NCBI RefSeq assembly: GCF_943734655.1
Contig: NC_071355.1
Coordinates: forward strand, 56,915,449-56,979,448
DNA length: 64,000 bases
From: Sabethes cyaneus
Taxonomy: Eukaryota; Arthropoda; Insecta; Diptera; Culicidae
Direction of reading: 5' to 3'
Shown: one piece after another, positions 30,925-42,179 of the stretch
Position numbering within the stretch: the stretch's first letter is position 1
How the letters are laid out: every line of letters starts with the position of its first letter
The notes under the pieces: generated by a model
The model's database searches: none
What the model saw: the letters and a program-made list of their open reading frames with translations, nothing else
Told to the model about the DNA's origin: nothing
Made by a program: the position numbers and the translations under genes

Positions 30925-32594
30925 ATCTATATCTATAAAGAAGGATTTCTGTCTGTCTGTCTGTCTGTCTGTCTGTCCGTATGTTCCTTATAGAATCGAA
31001 AACTACTGAACCAAAAGACATGAAAATATGCATTTAGAGGTTTTTTGGGGCCAGGAAAGGTTTTAGTGATGGTTAGAAATCCCTCCCCCCACTAAGAAGG
31101 GGGGCTCCCATACAAATGAAACACAAATTTCTGCATAACTCGACAACTAATCAAGCAAATAGAACAAAATTTGGCATGTGGGTGTTTTCCGTGACAAGAA
31201 TTTATTCTATGGTAAATTGAGACCCCTCTCCTCTTTATAAGGGGAATTATAACTCCTCTCCTCTTTAAAAGGGGGGGCTTCCATACAAATTTCCTCATAA
31301 CTCGAGAACTAATCAAGCAAATGGAACCAAATTTGGCATGTGAAGGTTTTCGAGGGCAAGAATATTTTCTATAGTAAATTAGGACCCCTCCCCACTTTAA
31401 GAGGGGGGGCTCCTGTATCAAAGAAACACAATTTTCCTCATAACTCGAGAAGTAATTAAGCAAATGGAACCAAATTTGGCATGTGGGTGTTTTTGGAGAC
31501 AAAATTTTTTTCTATGATGAATTGGGACCCCTCCCCGTTTAAGGAGGGGGGGATCCCATACACATGAAATACAAATTTCCTCATAACTGAAGAACCAATC
31601 AAGCAAATGGAACAAAATTTGGCATGTGAAAGTTTTCGAGGGCAAGAATATTTTCTATGGTGAATAAGGAGCCCTCCCCACTTTAAGAGGGGGGGCTTCT
31701 ATACAAACGAAATACAAATTTCCTCATAACTCGAGAACTAATCAAGCAAATGGAACCAAATTTGACACGTGGGTGTTTTTGGAGACAAAAATTTTTTCTA
31801 TGATGAACTGGGACCCCTCCTTACTTTTGGAGGGTGGGGGGCTCCTATGCAAATGAAATACAAATTTCCTCATAACTCGAGAGCTAATCAAGCAAATGAA
31901 ACCAAATTTGGCATGTGAAAGTTTTCGAAGGCAAAAATATTTTCTATGGTGAATTAGGACCCCTCCCAACTTTAAGAGGGGGTGTTTCTACACAAATGAA
32001 ATACAAATTTCCTCATAATTCGAGAACTAATCAAGCAAATGGAACCAAATTTGACATGTAAGTGGTATTGGACGCAAGAGTTTTTTCTATGGTGAATTGA
32101 GACCCCTCTCTTCTTTACAAAGCGAGTTATGGCCCATCTCCCCTTTAAGAGGGTGGGCTTCCATACAAATGAAATGCAAATTTCTTATCTCGAGAACTAA
32201 TCAATTAAATGGAACCAAATTTGGCATGTGGGAGATTTTGGAGTCTTGAATTTATTTTACGATAGTTAGAGACCTCTCACCCCTGTGGTACGGGGATATG
32301 GACTCTCATACAAATAAAACAGAAATTTTTGCGAAACTCAAAAACTAATCGAACTCGAGAAATTCGAGACTCTTCCATAAAACATTAGTCAATACAAGAC
32401 CACAAAAACTATCTATAGTAACACTAGATCATTCAGGACGAGACGGTCGCGAGTTGCCGGTGACCCGCCGTCGGAAGCGCCACCCACTGGGGGGCTTGCA
32501 AAACTCGAGATTGTGACAAAGATCATCCGAGATTCATGATTTATGTACAACACAGGTTAATTTGTGGCAATACGAAGTTTGTCGGGTCAGCTAG
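30925..32594 (-). mobile_element. Long copy of the CTAGCTGACCCG element with internal minisatellite
   Basis: On the minus strand it starts CTAGCTGACCCGACAAACTT (32594 down) and ends in ACAG repeats followed by AAATCCTTCTTTATAGATAT (near 30930). The interior, 31130-32230, is eight tandem units of about 143 bp centred on ATAACTCGAGAACTAATCAA, each with a run of C and a run of G (GACCCCTCCCC and GAGGGGGGGCTCC) that can pair. Open frames here (for example 31092-31502) repeat with the unit and are not genes. Confidence 0.8.
31130..32230. repeat. 143-bp minisatellite, eight units
   Basis: The CTCGAG-type core recurs at 31139, 31301, 31444, 31587, 31730, 31875, 32019 and 32189, with steps mostly of 143-145 bp. 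The same unit occurs alone or in pairs at 29847, 34500, 46905, 47085, 48350. Confidence 0.85.
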
Positions 32595-32629
32595 TGCTAC
32601 ATAAAAAAGAGAGTCATAAAAATTAATCA

Positions 32630-32990
32630 ATAAAAACAGCTTTATTTCGGACACGTCGCTTTGTACGGAAAACCGCACTCGTGCACCACCTGCCACAGCT
32701 GTTCGCTCCCGACTGAATCGTATGCTGCCTAGGAATCCACAAAAATATGATGGGTTGTACTCCCGATACATCTGGATGACCTGCCGAAGAGTAAAAATTT
32801 GATCGGCAGTAGCACGGGCCTCCATAAAGCCCACCTGGTATTACCCTACGAACTCTTCTGCCACCAGGGATAGACGACGCAACAAAAGCTTGGAGAGCAC
32901 CCTGTTGGTGGCCTTGACCAGCGTTATGCTGCGGTAATTGCAGCAATCTATCCGAGATGGGACAAACCACACCCTCAAACCCCTCAAATC
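32630..32990 (-). mobile_element. LINE fragment: early reverse-transcriptase blocks
   Basis: Minus-strand text WFVPSRIDCCNYRSITLVKA, LSKLLLRRLSLVAEEFVG, YQVGFMEARATADQIFTLRQ is the NYRPI-like block followed by the GFMxxRSTxDQIFTLRQ block of LINE reverse transcriptases. It is truncated on both sides. Confidence 0.75.
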
Positions 32991-33400
32991 ATCCAGTGAT
33001 GGGTCGTTGCTGGCGGTTCTTGGACTTTCCTGCAGAGTTCAGCCGGGAGTTGCTCCTTTCCGGTTCTAGCTCTTCTCGATCTCTGTCCCACCCCTGCCAC
33101 TTTTACCGCTATTATGGCGCGTTAAAAGCTGGAAAGTCTTTGTTAATGCCGTCAACGCCCAATACTACTCTCTGTACTTTCTGGTCAGTTCTGAGTTGCT
33201 GAAAATTGCGTATCGTATGCACTTACTGTTCAATAAGCGTTAAACATGTGAGTGACGTTGTTCACGGTTTTGCATAAGAGTCAATTCTAATAAAGTAAAC
33301 TTGAGAATTAAGCTTAGTGGATATCTGAAAAGAAAACAGCGCCAGAAAAAATCCTTGAAATATTGCTTTCTTCAGCATTTCCTGGCCTAGTTTTAGCTTA
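32991..33400. other. Gene-free stretch
   Basis: Nothing is recognised beyond a GC-richer part at 33000-33110. Confidence 0.35.
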
Positions 33401-33547
33401 TATTTCTTCAGCTGCATATCCCGCTTTATCAAAACAGTATCGGGATGAAATTATCAATCTAGCTTAATATCGACCTCGTAAGTATCGATGAAATATATCC
33501 AAATATCGCCCTTCGAGTATCGATGCGGTATCGCCCAATCCTATATA

Positions 33548-33908
33548 GAAGATTCACAACTGAAAGTTTGTTGTGAAAACGTAGTTGGTCGAATGTACTG
33601 ATTTGTGAAATTTGAAGCAGTAATTATTTCAGCGGTGAACAAACGAAACATATAGGTAATCTATTGGCAGCAGCTTGCTAGAGTGGTAAGTCAAACAAAA
33701 CGGCCTTCGTCCACTCTGCGATAAAATTATCGCTGGCCTTGAGTGTGGTTCATCATTCGAATAAATACAGCTTTCACATGTCACAAAGTGATGCATTCCA
33801 TCAGCTACGTTTTTACAACAGGCCCTAATTTTTTAAATTAAAAGTTTTAAAAGATCTTATAGCTATATAATCCTTGTATTGTTCAGAATGAACAGGACCT
33901 TCTATTCG
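33548..33908. repeat. Left part of duplicated block, copy 2 of 27046-27402
   Basis: Matches 27046-27402 with only scattered changes (for example at the CATATAGGTAATC word). Confidence 0.75.
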
Positions 33909-34178
33909 CTTTACTTTCAGGACATCAAACTCCGGATGATGCGTATTTTATCATCTCTTATTTGCTAGGTCGCTATCAGTTCTAGATCCAGGTTGTTGGA
34001 TCAGGACCCGATAAACGATTGCATTAAAAGGTAAATTAATAAAAGCACATTCTGTACTGTACAGTTGTAATGTACATCCAAATGTTGCGCGAGATGGTAT
34101 CGTAGAACCGTGCATGAATATTTTGACTTAGGTCTTACTGCACAGTGTCATAAAAATTCGGTTCAGGTGAGCGTCACG
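33909..34178 (-). repeat. 300-bp module, copy 4
   Basis: Complete reversed module from CTTTACTTTCAGGACATC to GCGTCACG, and the inverted partner of 35336-35606. Confidence 0.8.
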
Positions 34179-35335
34179 AAATTAAGGCAATCTTTGAACA
34201 CAAATGAGTGATTCTACGGAGTTTCGGAAATCGATTTCAATATCATTTTGACGTAGGACTACGTCTTTGTTTACTATACTGGGACTGGGTAGCATTTTGT
34301 GAAAACGAAAATAGAAGTGTAACGTCTGATTGAAAGATTTCAAATGCTATTAACCACTAAACAACTGAACAAAACTGAACAATTTATATGTCGTTGGATA
34401 GATAAAATGACCAGCAATTTTATGAAGGGGGTAAGAGAGCAATTTAACGGAGGGCGTAAGTGGGGGGCTCCTATACAAATGTAACACGAATTTCCTCATA
34501 ACTCTATAACTGATCAAGCAAAAGGAACCAAATTTGGCATGTGGGGGTTTCGGAAGGCATGAATTTACTTTATGATGATTTCAAACCCGTCATCCCTGTG
34601 GTGGGAGGATAATGAAATGACTCATACAAATAAAACAGAAATGTTCACGTATGTGCCATATTTAGTATGTAACAAGCGGTGAGCTGTGAAAGTAAAATCT
34701 TCGCGGAGCAAGAGACAGCGAATCTACGCCGCTAACTTACGTGCCTGTTGCCATTCATGTCAAAAGAGGACATTCGAATTGGCACGTCATGCTTTGGTTT
34801 TAATGTTATTTGTAACCGCAAATGGCCGTTTTGAAGGCCACAGGCGAGTTAAAGTAAGGTTATTGAAACGTGTCAAGCTACACATAATCATATTTAATAC
34901 AATAAGCTGTGGGCTGGTCATTCATTACTATTTCAACCTTTATGATGCACACAAGTGATTTTTAAAAGAAATTTCTATGTCTCAATGGTTGCAGGTGTTT
35001 TGAACCCCCGTCCACGTATTTTCAAAGCCACCATTACGTTTAATGAAGAATTGAATCTGAATATTTCGCTCTTCTCTTTTGAACATTCACTTAAACAATA
35101 GCACTCACATGTTCTTATAAAAATACATATGCCAGAAATGCAGTGTACATTAGTCTTTGATCTGATAAAGTCCTACGTCTATTTTTCGTCTACATTTCTA
35201 TTTTCGTTTTCACAAAGTGCTACCCAGTCCCAGTATAGTAAACAAAGACGTAGTCCTACGTCAAAATGACAAATTGAAAACGATTTCCGAAACTCCGTGG
35301 AATCACTCATTTGTGTTCAAAGATTGTCATTATTT

Positions 35336-35606
35336 CGTGACGCTCACCTGAACCGAATTTTTATGACACCGTGCAGTAAGACCTAAGTCAAAATATTCAT
35401 GCTCGGGTTCTACGATATCATCTCGCGCAACATTTGGATGTACACTACAGCTGTACAGTACAGAATGTGCTTTTATTAATTTACCTTTTAACGCGGTTGT
35501 TTATCAGTTGCTGATCCAACAACCTGGATCTAGAACTGATAGCGACCTAGCAAATAAGAGATGATAAAATACGCATCATACGGAGTTTGATGTCCTGAAG
35601 GTAAAG
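35336..35606 (+). repeat. 300-bp module, copy 5
   Basis: Complete module from CGTGACGCTCACCTGAACC to GATGTCCTGAAGGTAAAG, in the same orientation as the tandem array at 52.5-53.8 kb. Confidence 0.8.
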
Positions 35607-35690
35607 CGAATAGGAGGTCCTGTTCATTCTGAACAATACAAGGATTATATAGCTATAAGATCTTTTAAACTTTTAATTTAAAAAATTGTT

Positions 35691-36560
35691 CTTATAAACA
35701 TACATATGCCAGAAATGCAGTTTACATTAGTCTTAGATCTGATAAAGTCCTACGTCACCCTTTCGTACAACACTTAGGGCTGTATACATTGTAGTTTTTG
35801 ATTTATCGGAAGTTTGGCATAGATGTTCTTTTTGATAAAACATGTCATTTTATGTTATCAGTTATTTTTTTCGGATCTCGATTGCTTTTTCAAAAGGGCC
35901 TAATCAAAAATTTTACCAGCGAATTGAATCTATACTATACATATTGACGTAGGTGTTACTGCAGCGTGTCATCAAAATTTTGGTTCAGGCGAGCGCCACG
36001 AAATAAACCAACAAATTAACACTTTGATTGCTAATAATTCTGTCAGTCTTGGATGCATTTTCGATGGTTTTTATGTCAATCGACCAGCGCCAATGAAAAA
36101 ATGTGGATGTACTCTTTCCTGCTTGTATTGTTACAGTTTCATGCTTTCACTGTTTTACCTTTTAGAGCACTTCAACATCAAATTCGACTCCAAAGAGTGA
36201 TTTACAATCCGATGTTTGCAAGTTGGAAATGGTAACATACGAAAAGGCCAGAGTGTGAAGTCCTGAAAGTAAAGTTAGTTGAAAACATGTGCAATCAGAG
36301 ATACCAACGTTCCTAGTGTTTCAGGATTATCCAGACTTTTTGGCCTGGAGTTAGTTCCTCAATCAAATAATTATTGCTTTCATACATTTCGTAAAGTGGT
36401 ACATTCCATTCATTTACGTTTTCACAACAAAAGTTGTGTTTTGAATAGATAATTTAAAGCCCGTAAATTGATCAGAATGAACAGGACTTCCTACTCACTT
36501 CACTTTCAGGACATCAAACTCTGGTTGATGTGTATGTTACCATCTGCTAATTGCTAGTAG
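35691..36560. repeat. Right part of duplicated block
   Basis: Repeats 28450-29200. At 36495-36560 a reversed module edge (CTTTCAGGACATCAAACTC) is cut short at TTGCTAG. Confidence 0.65.
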
Positions 36561-36585
36561 AGATGGGAACTATCATTAAAAATCG

Positions 36586-36634
36586 TTACTGATAACTATC
36601 AGTAGTTTCAGTACATTACTGATAACTATCAGTA
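36586..36634. repeat. Two copies of TTACTGATAACTATCAGTA, 30 bp apart
   Basis: The near-palindrome TTACTGATAACTATCAGTA occurs at 36586-36604 and 36616-36634. It looks like the end of an inserted repeat at the break of the duplicated block, but no partner end was found. Confidence 0.5.
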
Positions 36635-36724
36635 AATATCAGTATTTTTACCCATTACGGCATTGTAGCAAAAAAAAAAGGAAATTGTAATAACTGCATT
36701 ATTCATTGTAATTTTACATTGTAA

Positions 36725-37215
36725 TTTATCAGGTGGACTTCATGGGCGCTCGCGCAGCTATCGACCAGATTTTTTCCATCCGACAGTTCTTGCATCAATG
36801 TTGAGGGTACATCGTGTTATCGTTTCACATCTTTATTGATTTCAAAGCAACATACGATACAGTCCAACGAGACCAGCTATGGTACATAAATGCACGAAAC
36901 CGGTTTTCCAGGTTAAACTGACCCGACTAATCAGTGCTACATTGGAACGAGTGATGTGTTTCGTACGTCTCCGGGACACACTCGAGTCCCATCGAGACTC
37001 GGTGAGGGTTGGGACAAGGTAACAGCTTTTCCAGTATGCTGTTCAACATCACTCTTGAGGCGCTGTTCCGACCAGCGAGTATCGAAACGAGAGGCATGAT
37101 TTCCATCAAGGGTAGAAGACTACCGTTATTTTCAACAACCCCACCGGAAACACGAAGACTCAACATGCAAGATGGTTTGATTAAGTCGAAAGCAATTTAT
37201 GACTTTTGAGACGAC
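36725..37215 (+). mobile_element. LINE reverse-transcriptase fragment
   Basis: Plus-strand text in shifting frames: HLFIDFKATYDTVQRDQLW (36828-36885), then GLGQGNSFSSMLFNITLEAL (36997-37056) and SIETRGMISIKGRR. This covers the FIDFKAAYD block through the RQGDxLS block. The catalytic FADD box is not seen. It is broken and truncated. Confidence 0.75.
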
Positions 37216-38275
37216 TAGGAAACTTGCAACGAATGGCCCGAGATCGAGTTGAATAGAGACGACTGCTTGAAACAACACGAGCCACTCTGGCTCTAGGCTG
37301 CTGCCGACAACGACGACATATTGTGTCACTCTCGTCTATCGTACGCAACTGCCGACCATTAACTTTAACCCTCTAGTGCCCAAATTTTTGATTTGCTTGA
37401 AAAAATTTTAAAATGCTCGTTTCGTGGCCAGAATAATGGAAAAAATATTCTCTAATTACTAAGTTCAGGAATAGTTTGATTATTTATAAAAATTCGTAAC
37501 TCGCCAATTGGCAGGGTTGGGCACCTGGGCGCAAAAAAGTTGCGAAATCAAATTTTTCGATTTAATTCGGGACATTTATTTCAGAACATCTATACCAGTG
37601 CTAGTATTTATGGAACTAGTTATAATGAGCTTCTACTGAAATTTTTAACCATATGGCCGATTCCAGGTCCCGGACAAGTTCCTTCGAAATCCGTTCCGTG
37701 CTTGAATCAGAAATCAAACTCTCCCCGGGTCCGTAACCGGTCATACGGCCTCTGAGAGACATGAGATGATCGCCAATCGCTATTTTGTCGAGTGCTGATG
37801 TTTTTTGACATGCGACATGACATACTTTACTGATGGTGAAATGTCCCTTTATGGAAACCGGTTCCGGATTTATAGTGTCCCCCCGGGTTCGAATGGCGCG
37901 CACAATGGCTCATAACTGCGGCAAAGAAACTGTTATGTCCACAGTCGATGATATGTTTACAAAAATCAACAGATTCCAAACAAATTTTAAATATTTGGCA
38001 ACTTTATCTAAAAAAACCATGTCACGGTCTCCCAAGGAACTCCGGAATAACTCCGGGCCATATGACATATGGCTATTATCTTTAGGTATTATGAAAATAG
38101 AAAATATTTTCGGAAAAATTCCCAAATTTGGTGAAAAAATATTGTAAGATAAAAAAGTTACCGCCATTTTAGTGAATTTTGCGGTGCTAAAAATGAAGTA
38201 GACCTTAGAGGGGTGTCTTGTCGAAGTGTCTTGCGGAGGAAAACTAGACTTGACTTCTAGCTTGAATGCATCATT
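37216..38275. other. Gene-free stretch
   Basis: Two weak open frames on opposite strands (37540-38147 and 37616-37903) share no recognisable family. No repeat end is seen. Confidence 0.35.
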
Positions 38276-38350
38276 GAATCTCCTTACCCGTAATATTGTC
38301 GGCGGTGACCAGAGATCCCAAATATAAACTCATCTCAATCAAACCACTTC
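38276..38350 (-). mobile_element. LINE remnant (post-RT block)
   Basis: Minus-strand text SLYLGSLVTADNITGKEI matches the YLGSLVTADNN block that follows the RT domain in these LINEs. Confidence 0.5.
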
Positions 38351-38730
38351 TAGTTCATCGTTGTCTATAGTCATTGTCCGTGTAAAGATCAGGTAAAATT
38401 TTAGAAAGGCGAACAACAACATTAGTAGCTGCTCCCAAGTCAGGATTGCCTACACCATAATATGCTTTGAAACTGTAACCATTGAAAACCCATTAGAGTC
38501 TGATAAAACATGAAACTTAAGTCCTCATTTGTGTGATTTGTTTGAAAAATTGGGTTTTTCATTTTTGTTGTACACATTTGTTCACTGCAATCTTTTATCG
38601 ACTGGTAATTCACTCAATTTGTTCATTAACACAAACTTATTAAGCTGAATAAAATAAAATTTAAATAAAATGATAAGTTACCTTTCGCTCAACATAGGTG
38701 GATGTACACATGAAGACTTTTATTGTTTTA

Positions 38731-38856
38731 TTTTTTTTTGTTAGTTTATAGTCACAACACTTTTTAGGTCATTCATGACTTATGCGGGGTTGGAATTTGA
38801 ACCCGAGTCATCGGCGTGAGAGGCGTGAATGCTAAGCACTACGCCGGGATTGACCC
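38731..38856 (-). mobile_element. tRNA-derived SINE, copy 2
   Basis: Same SINE as 29558-29682, with the same 14-bp duplication CTTTTATTGTTTTA on both sides (38717-38730, 38857-38870) and the same outer flanks. The pair therefore descends from a single insertion whose surroundings were later copied. Confidence 0.8.
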
Positions 38857-38870
38857 CTTTTATTGTTTTA

Positions 38871-39360
38871 CATTTTTAGTGCACTTTAATTTCTAATTCT
38901 TGGATTTTTTCTCGGCTTAATTAGTCTCAAAAATGTCAAAAACCAGTTTGGTCTCTACATGCGACAGTTTCGATGATTTATTTCATCTTTTTCAGAGGAA
39001 TAGGAGATTTATCGTTTTGTCGTTAACTCTACTACTGAGTAGACAGCGAAAGGTGAAAGGTGAGTGGGCGGATGCGAAAAGAGATTTTTTTAATCACGCA
39101 AAAAAATTTTTTAGGAATTTTCACTTGAAATCGTGATAATTGATTTTATACAAACTATTTTACTCAAGTTTAACAATTTTTTTGCGCCCCGATTTTTAAA
39201 GCCAATTTTGAAGGGCGGGAGGACAAAAACTTTAAAAACAATTTGCAATGGCCTTACTATTATGCATAAATATAGAACCACAAACCACTGACTGCCTCTG
39301 GTTAATTCCTTTTTCCCAAACTTATGGAGTTGCCTGATCGTTTACAGTTCCCTCCCGCGT
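38871..39360. other. Gene-free stretch
   Basis: No gene or repeat end is recognised. Confidence 0.35.
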
Positions 39361-40680
39361 GACAGATAAATCATTTGCCACGCTTTGCTTCAACGACGCA
39401 TCGTCACTGTAACAGCAGCTTCGGGAAACTTCGTGTTCTTTGACGTCATCACAGCGGCAGCAGTGATTGCCTGCTGCACATCGTTCATACCATACCCCTC
39501 AACGCAAAACGATGACGCGTTCTTGAATGACGTCAGCCCATTTGCACGAAGGCAAATCGCTTTCACTTTTCCTCTTGAATGAAAATTAACCGATGGCAGA
39601 GCTCTCGTGGATAAATGTGTCTGCGTGCGCGCACACTTTTCTTTTCCGGATAGATGCTTTCCCCTTTCTTCGTAGCACAGCACAGCACAGCACATCACAG
39701 CACAGGGAGCACGTGGTGTGCTGTGGCGCAAACGCCAACGCGTCTCGTCATTATCTGATGCATCCTTCCTTCGGTCTGCCACCCAGATTTGCTCGCCCGG
39801 TTGGTAGAGTTGAGTGCAACGACTGCGTCGTCGATTGGTCCGGTGAATGCCGGTTTTTTCGAATTAACAACGCTGACGTAGTCGCAAGAACGTTTGGCCA
39901 GTGTTGGAAGGGGAAATGGAAAATTTAATATTTTGTTTACATCATTCGTTGTTCGATGAGTTGACTGTTTATATTGGCAACTGGACCGTTGAGTTGAGAA
40001 GTAGTTGATTTTTCAAATTTTCAATTTTCCTGTTGGTATGATTTCAAGCTTGAACAAACTGCCAGCGCTGGCAGACCCATCATGGTATCCCACACAAAGC
40101 AAATAGAGCTGCTTATGACCGACTGCGTTCCCACATACACACCGGTCGGTGAACGTTCAGCAACAAGGATACGTTGCCTGCTGTCCCGTTTTGGGGGTGT
40201 TTGTGACGGCAGAAAAGCGCTGTATCCAAGCATGTAAGTCTGAATGATTTTCTTTAGCAATTTTCTCGGTCGACGTGCTCCCGTTCGACGTTCGTTAGTT
40301 TTCCTTCGATCTTGGTCTCGTGTGGTTTCACCTTCTTAGTGCGTTCGCTCGTTCGCCAGTTTATTTCATTCTACTAGCACAAATATTTCAATTTTGTCTA
40401 ATCCTGAGCAGGTCGTTCAGTGTTTTCGTTTTCCTGTTTTATCTGACTTTTACGCGTTTGACTTGATTCAGTGCAGAATATTCCGGTTTTGGTGTTCGAT
40501 ATAAAGTGAACTATACGCAAATTTGTCGCAATTGTGATTTTGTGGTCCCTGCGAAGCTGAAAGTGCTGATAGTGAACGTAATTGAGGCAAACTATGAGCG
40601 GTGAAAAGATGAAACGATTGGTTTTCTAAGGTGAAAAATGTAAGAAAATGTCTTCTGTCCAAAGATTTTCACAGAAAATC
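39361..40680 (+). promoter_or_regulatory. Candidate promoter/untranslated exon region
   Basis: This stretch is less AT-rich and free of recognised repeats. It has two perfect CRE palindromes TGACGTCA (39441-39448 and 39528-39535), a CACAG microsatellite (39674-39705) and an initiator-like TCAGT at 40417. No coding exon follows within sight, only short upstream-type ORFs. It may be the 5' end of a gene with distant coding exons; the strand is a guess. Confidence 0.3.
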
Positions 40681-41585
40681 AAGATGACCGTGAATAAGAT
40701 TTACTCTCCGTGTTCATAGAAAGAGTTCTATAATTCGCTCAATTTTTCTAATGTTGTTGTTGCTGCTGCTGCTGTTGTTGAGGTTGTAGTATATCAATTT
40801 TACTGCGGAAGCTAAATCAGTTCCGTCACATCAGGATAAAATTGTCCTATCTTTACCGCGAGATTGATATCATAATTTTCCATTGAGAACGACTCTCACC
40901 AATACTGCCACGCGTTGCCCGGCGAACAAAGCAACTAGCGGAAGAAAGAACCACGAACCGTCGTCGTTGTTGGGTGGGTGGTTGGGTGTGGAACCGACGA
41001 GTAGGTGGAAAAGCACAGCATCTCCTGCTCACTTTGGCGCACTGCTGGTGCTGGTGAGCTCAAGGCACTTTTCCTGATGTTATCTCGCTCGAACGTCATT
41101 CTATAACCATCCAGCAGCAATAGAAAGCATCTATCAGGCACAGCAGAGTGAAACATGGCTGGCAGAATGACTTCAGTCGAACTGCAATTAGACCACCCTT
41201 GGGGCCACCAGGAGGAGATGACATACATCGGCGCGGTGCAGGCGTTGTGATAATGTTATGACGTATACGATCGCTAGCTATTAATGGAAAAGTTGTATCG
41301 AGATTACAAATGTTTTGGAACAGTGAGAAGAAAGATGTGCAACGGCGTTTACTACGAAAAACGGTTTCTAAAAATATTGCGTCGAAAAATAAATCGAAGA
41401 AAAGTTTAAGGTTTTGGAGCTCAAAATAACAGTTTACGAAAATAGTATCGGTTTGTCAACAAATCTAGTTGTAGTATATTCCATGAAAGCAAAAGAAACG
41501 GCAATGTTTTTCGGTTTGTATTTTGAATGCTGCATAAAATATACCTATAAGTTGTGCAACACGTATTTTTCTTTGAAGCTCAATT

Positions 41586-41645
41586 AGTACTTGTTGGTGA
41601 CTTTCTAAGGCGGAACATAGCCTAAGAGAGTCACCAACAAGTGCT
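41586..41645. ncRNA. 60-nt near-perfect hairpin (miRNA-precursor-like)
   Basis: Two 26-nt arms pair at 25 of 26 positions (two G-U pairs, one A-A mismatch) around the 8-nt loop GGAACATA. The arms are AGTACTTGTTGGTGACTTTC... and ...GAGTCACCAACAAGTGCT. This is the size of a miRNA or short hairpin precursor. A small MITE core is the alternative, because true miRNA stems usually have more mismatches. No miRNA name is claimed. Confidence 0.4.
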
Positions 41646-42179
41646 GTAATGTATTGAAAATGCTGCAAGAGTTGCTACTTTTGTTGCCCGATTAGTTCAG
41701 GAGTTTTCTACCACATGCAATAGCCTTACGCATTTTGCATGTACATGTGTCTTGATTTTGTTCTTTTTTCCTGCACTGTGTCTAGCTTTCTATTTCTGTC
41801 AATGTACCCAACTTACAACTTAGACCGTGTGTTATTGTTTGCACGATTCGAGAAGCCAGACGGAAGTTAAGTCATAATCTGAGCCAACTCATCAAATTTC
41901 TCAAAAACTTCACTAATATATTTCCATATAACGAGTGTATTAGCGGTAATTCGGCTAAATAACGAGGATCTGGAACCGTTTGATTTAATTTCAAGTGGAA
42001 CATTTCGAAATCAGAACATAAGGTACGAAAAATGTGAGGGTTAAATCTAGCCAACAAAAAGGCAAAAAAATGCCATTATTTAAATTATTTAAATAAACCT
42101 AAAACAAACAGAAGATGATTTTTAAAAAGTATCGCATGAATTAGGTTTAGTTACTAATTAGTTTTCTGTTGAGAAGAAT

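Larger units (their letters stand above)
30775..33543. mobile_element. Candidate element with TATCGATA-rich inverted ends
   Basis: The left end reads TAGGTTTGGGCAAAATTCCC, then AAGTATCGATAATTG. The right end reversed reads TAGGATTGGGCGATACCGC, then GATACTCGAAGGGCG. Both flanks are rich in ATCGATA words (30800-30890, 33430-33530). The inside holds a reversed CTAGCTGACCCG element and an RT fragment as later or captured insertions. No flanking duplication was found, so the element call is tentative. Confidence 0.45.
33825..35690. mobile_element. Foldback element with ~500-bp inverted arms
   Basis: 33825-34325 and 35186-35690 are inverted copies of each other, including the module, the GACGTAG/CTACGTC motif (34250-34265 and 35247-35262) and CTTCTATTTTCGTTTTCAC. 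The spacer of about 860 bp includes one 143-bp-type unit near 34500 and no gene. A shorter version of the same element is at 27323-28449. Confidence 0.7.

Noticed and set aside
31092..31969. Repeating minus-strand ORFs as a repeat protein
   Set aside because: They repeat with the 143-bp minisatellite unit, have different lengths and contain C/G runs. No start context or known domain.
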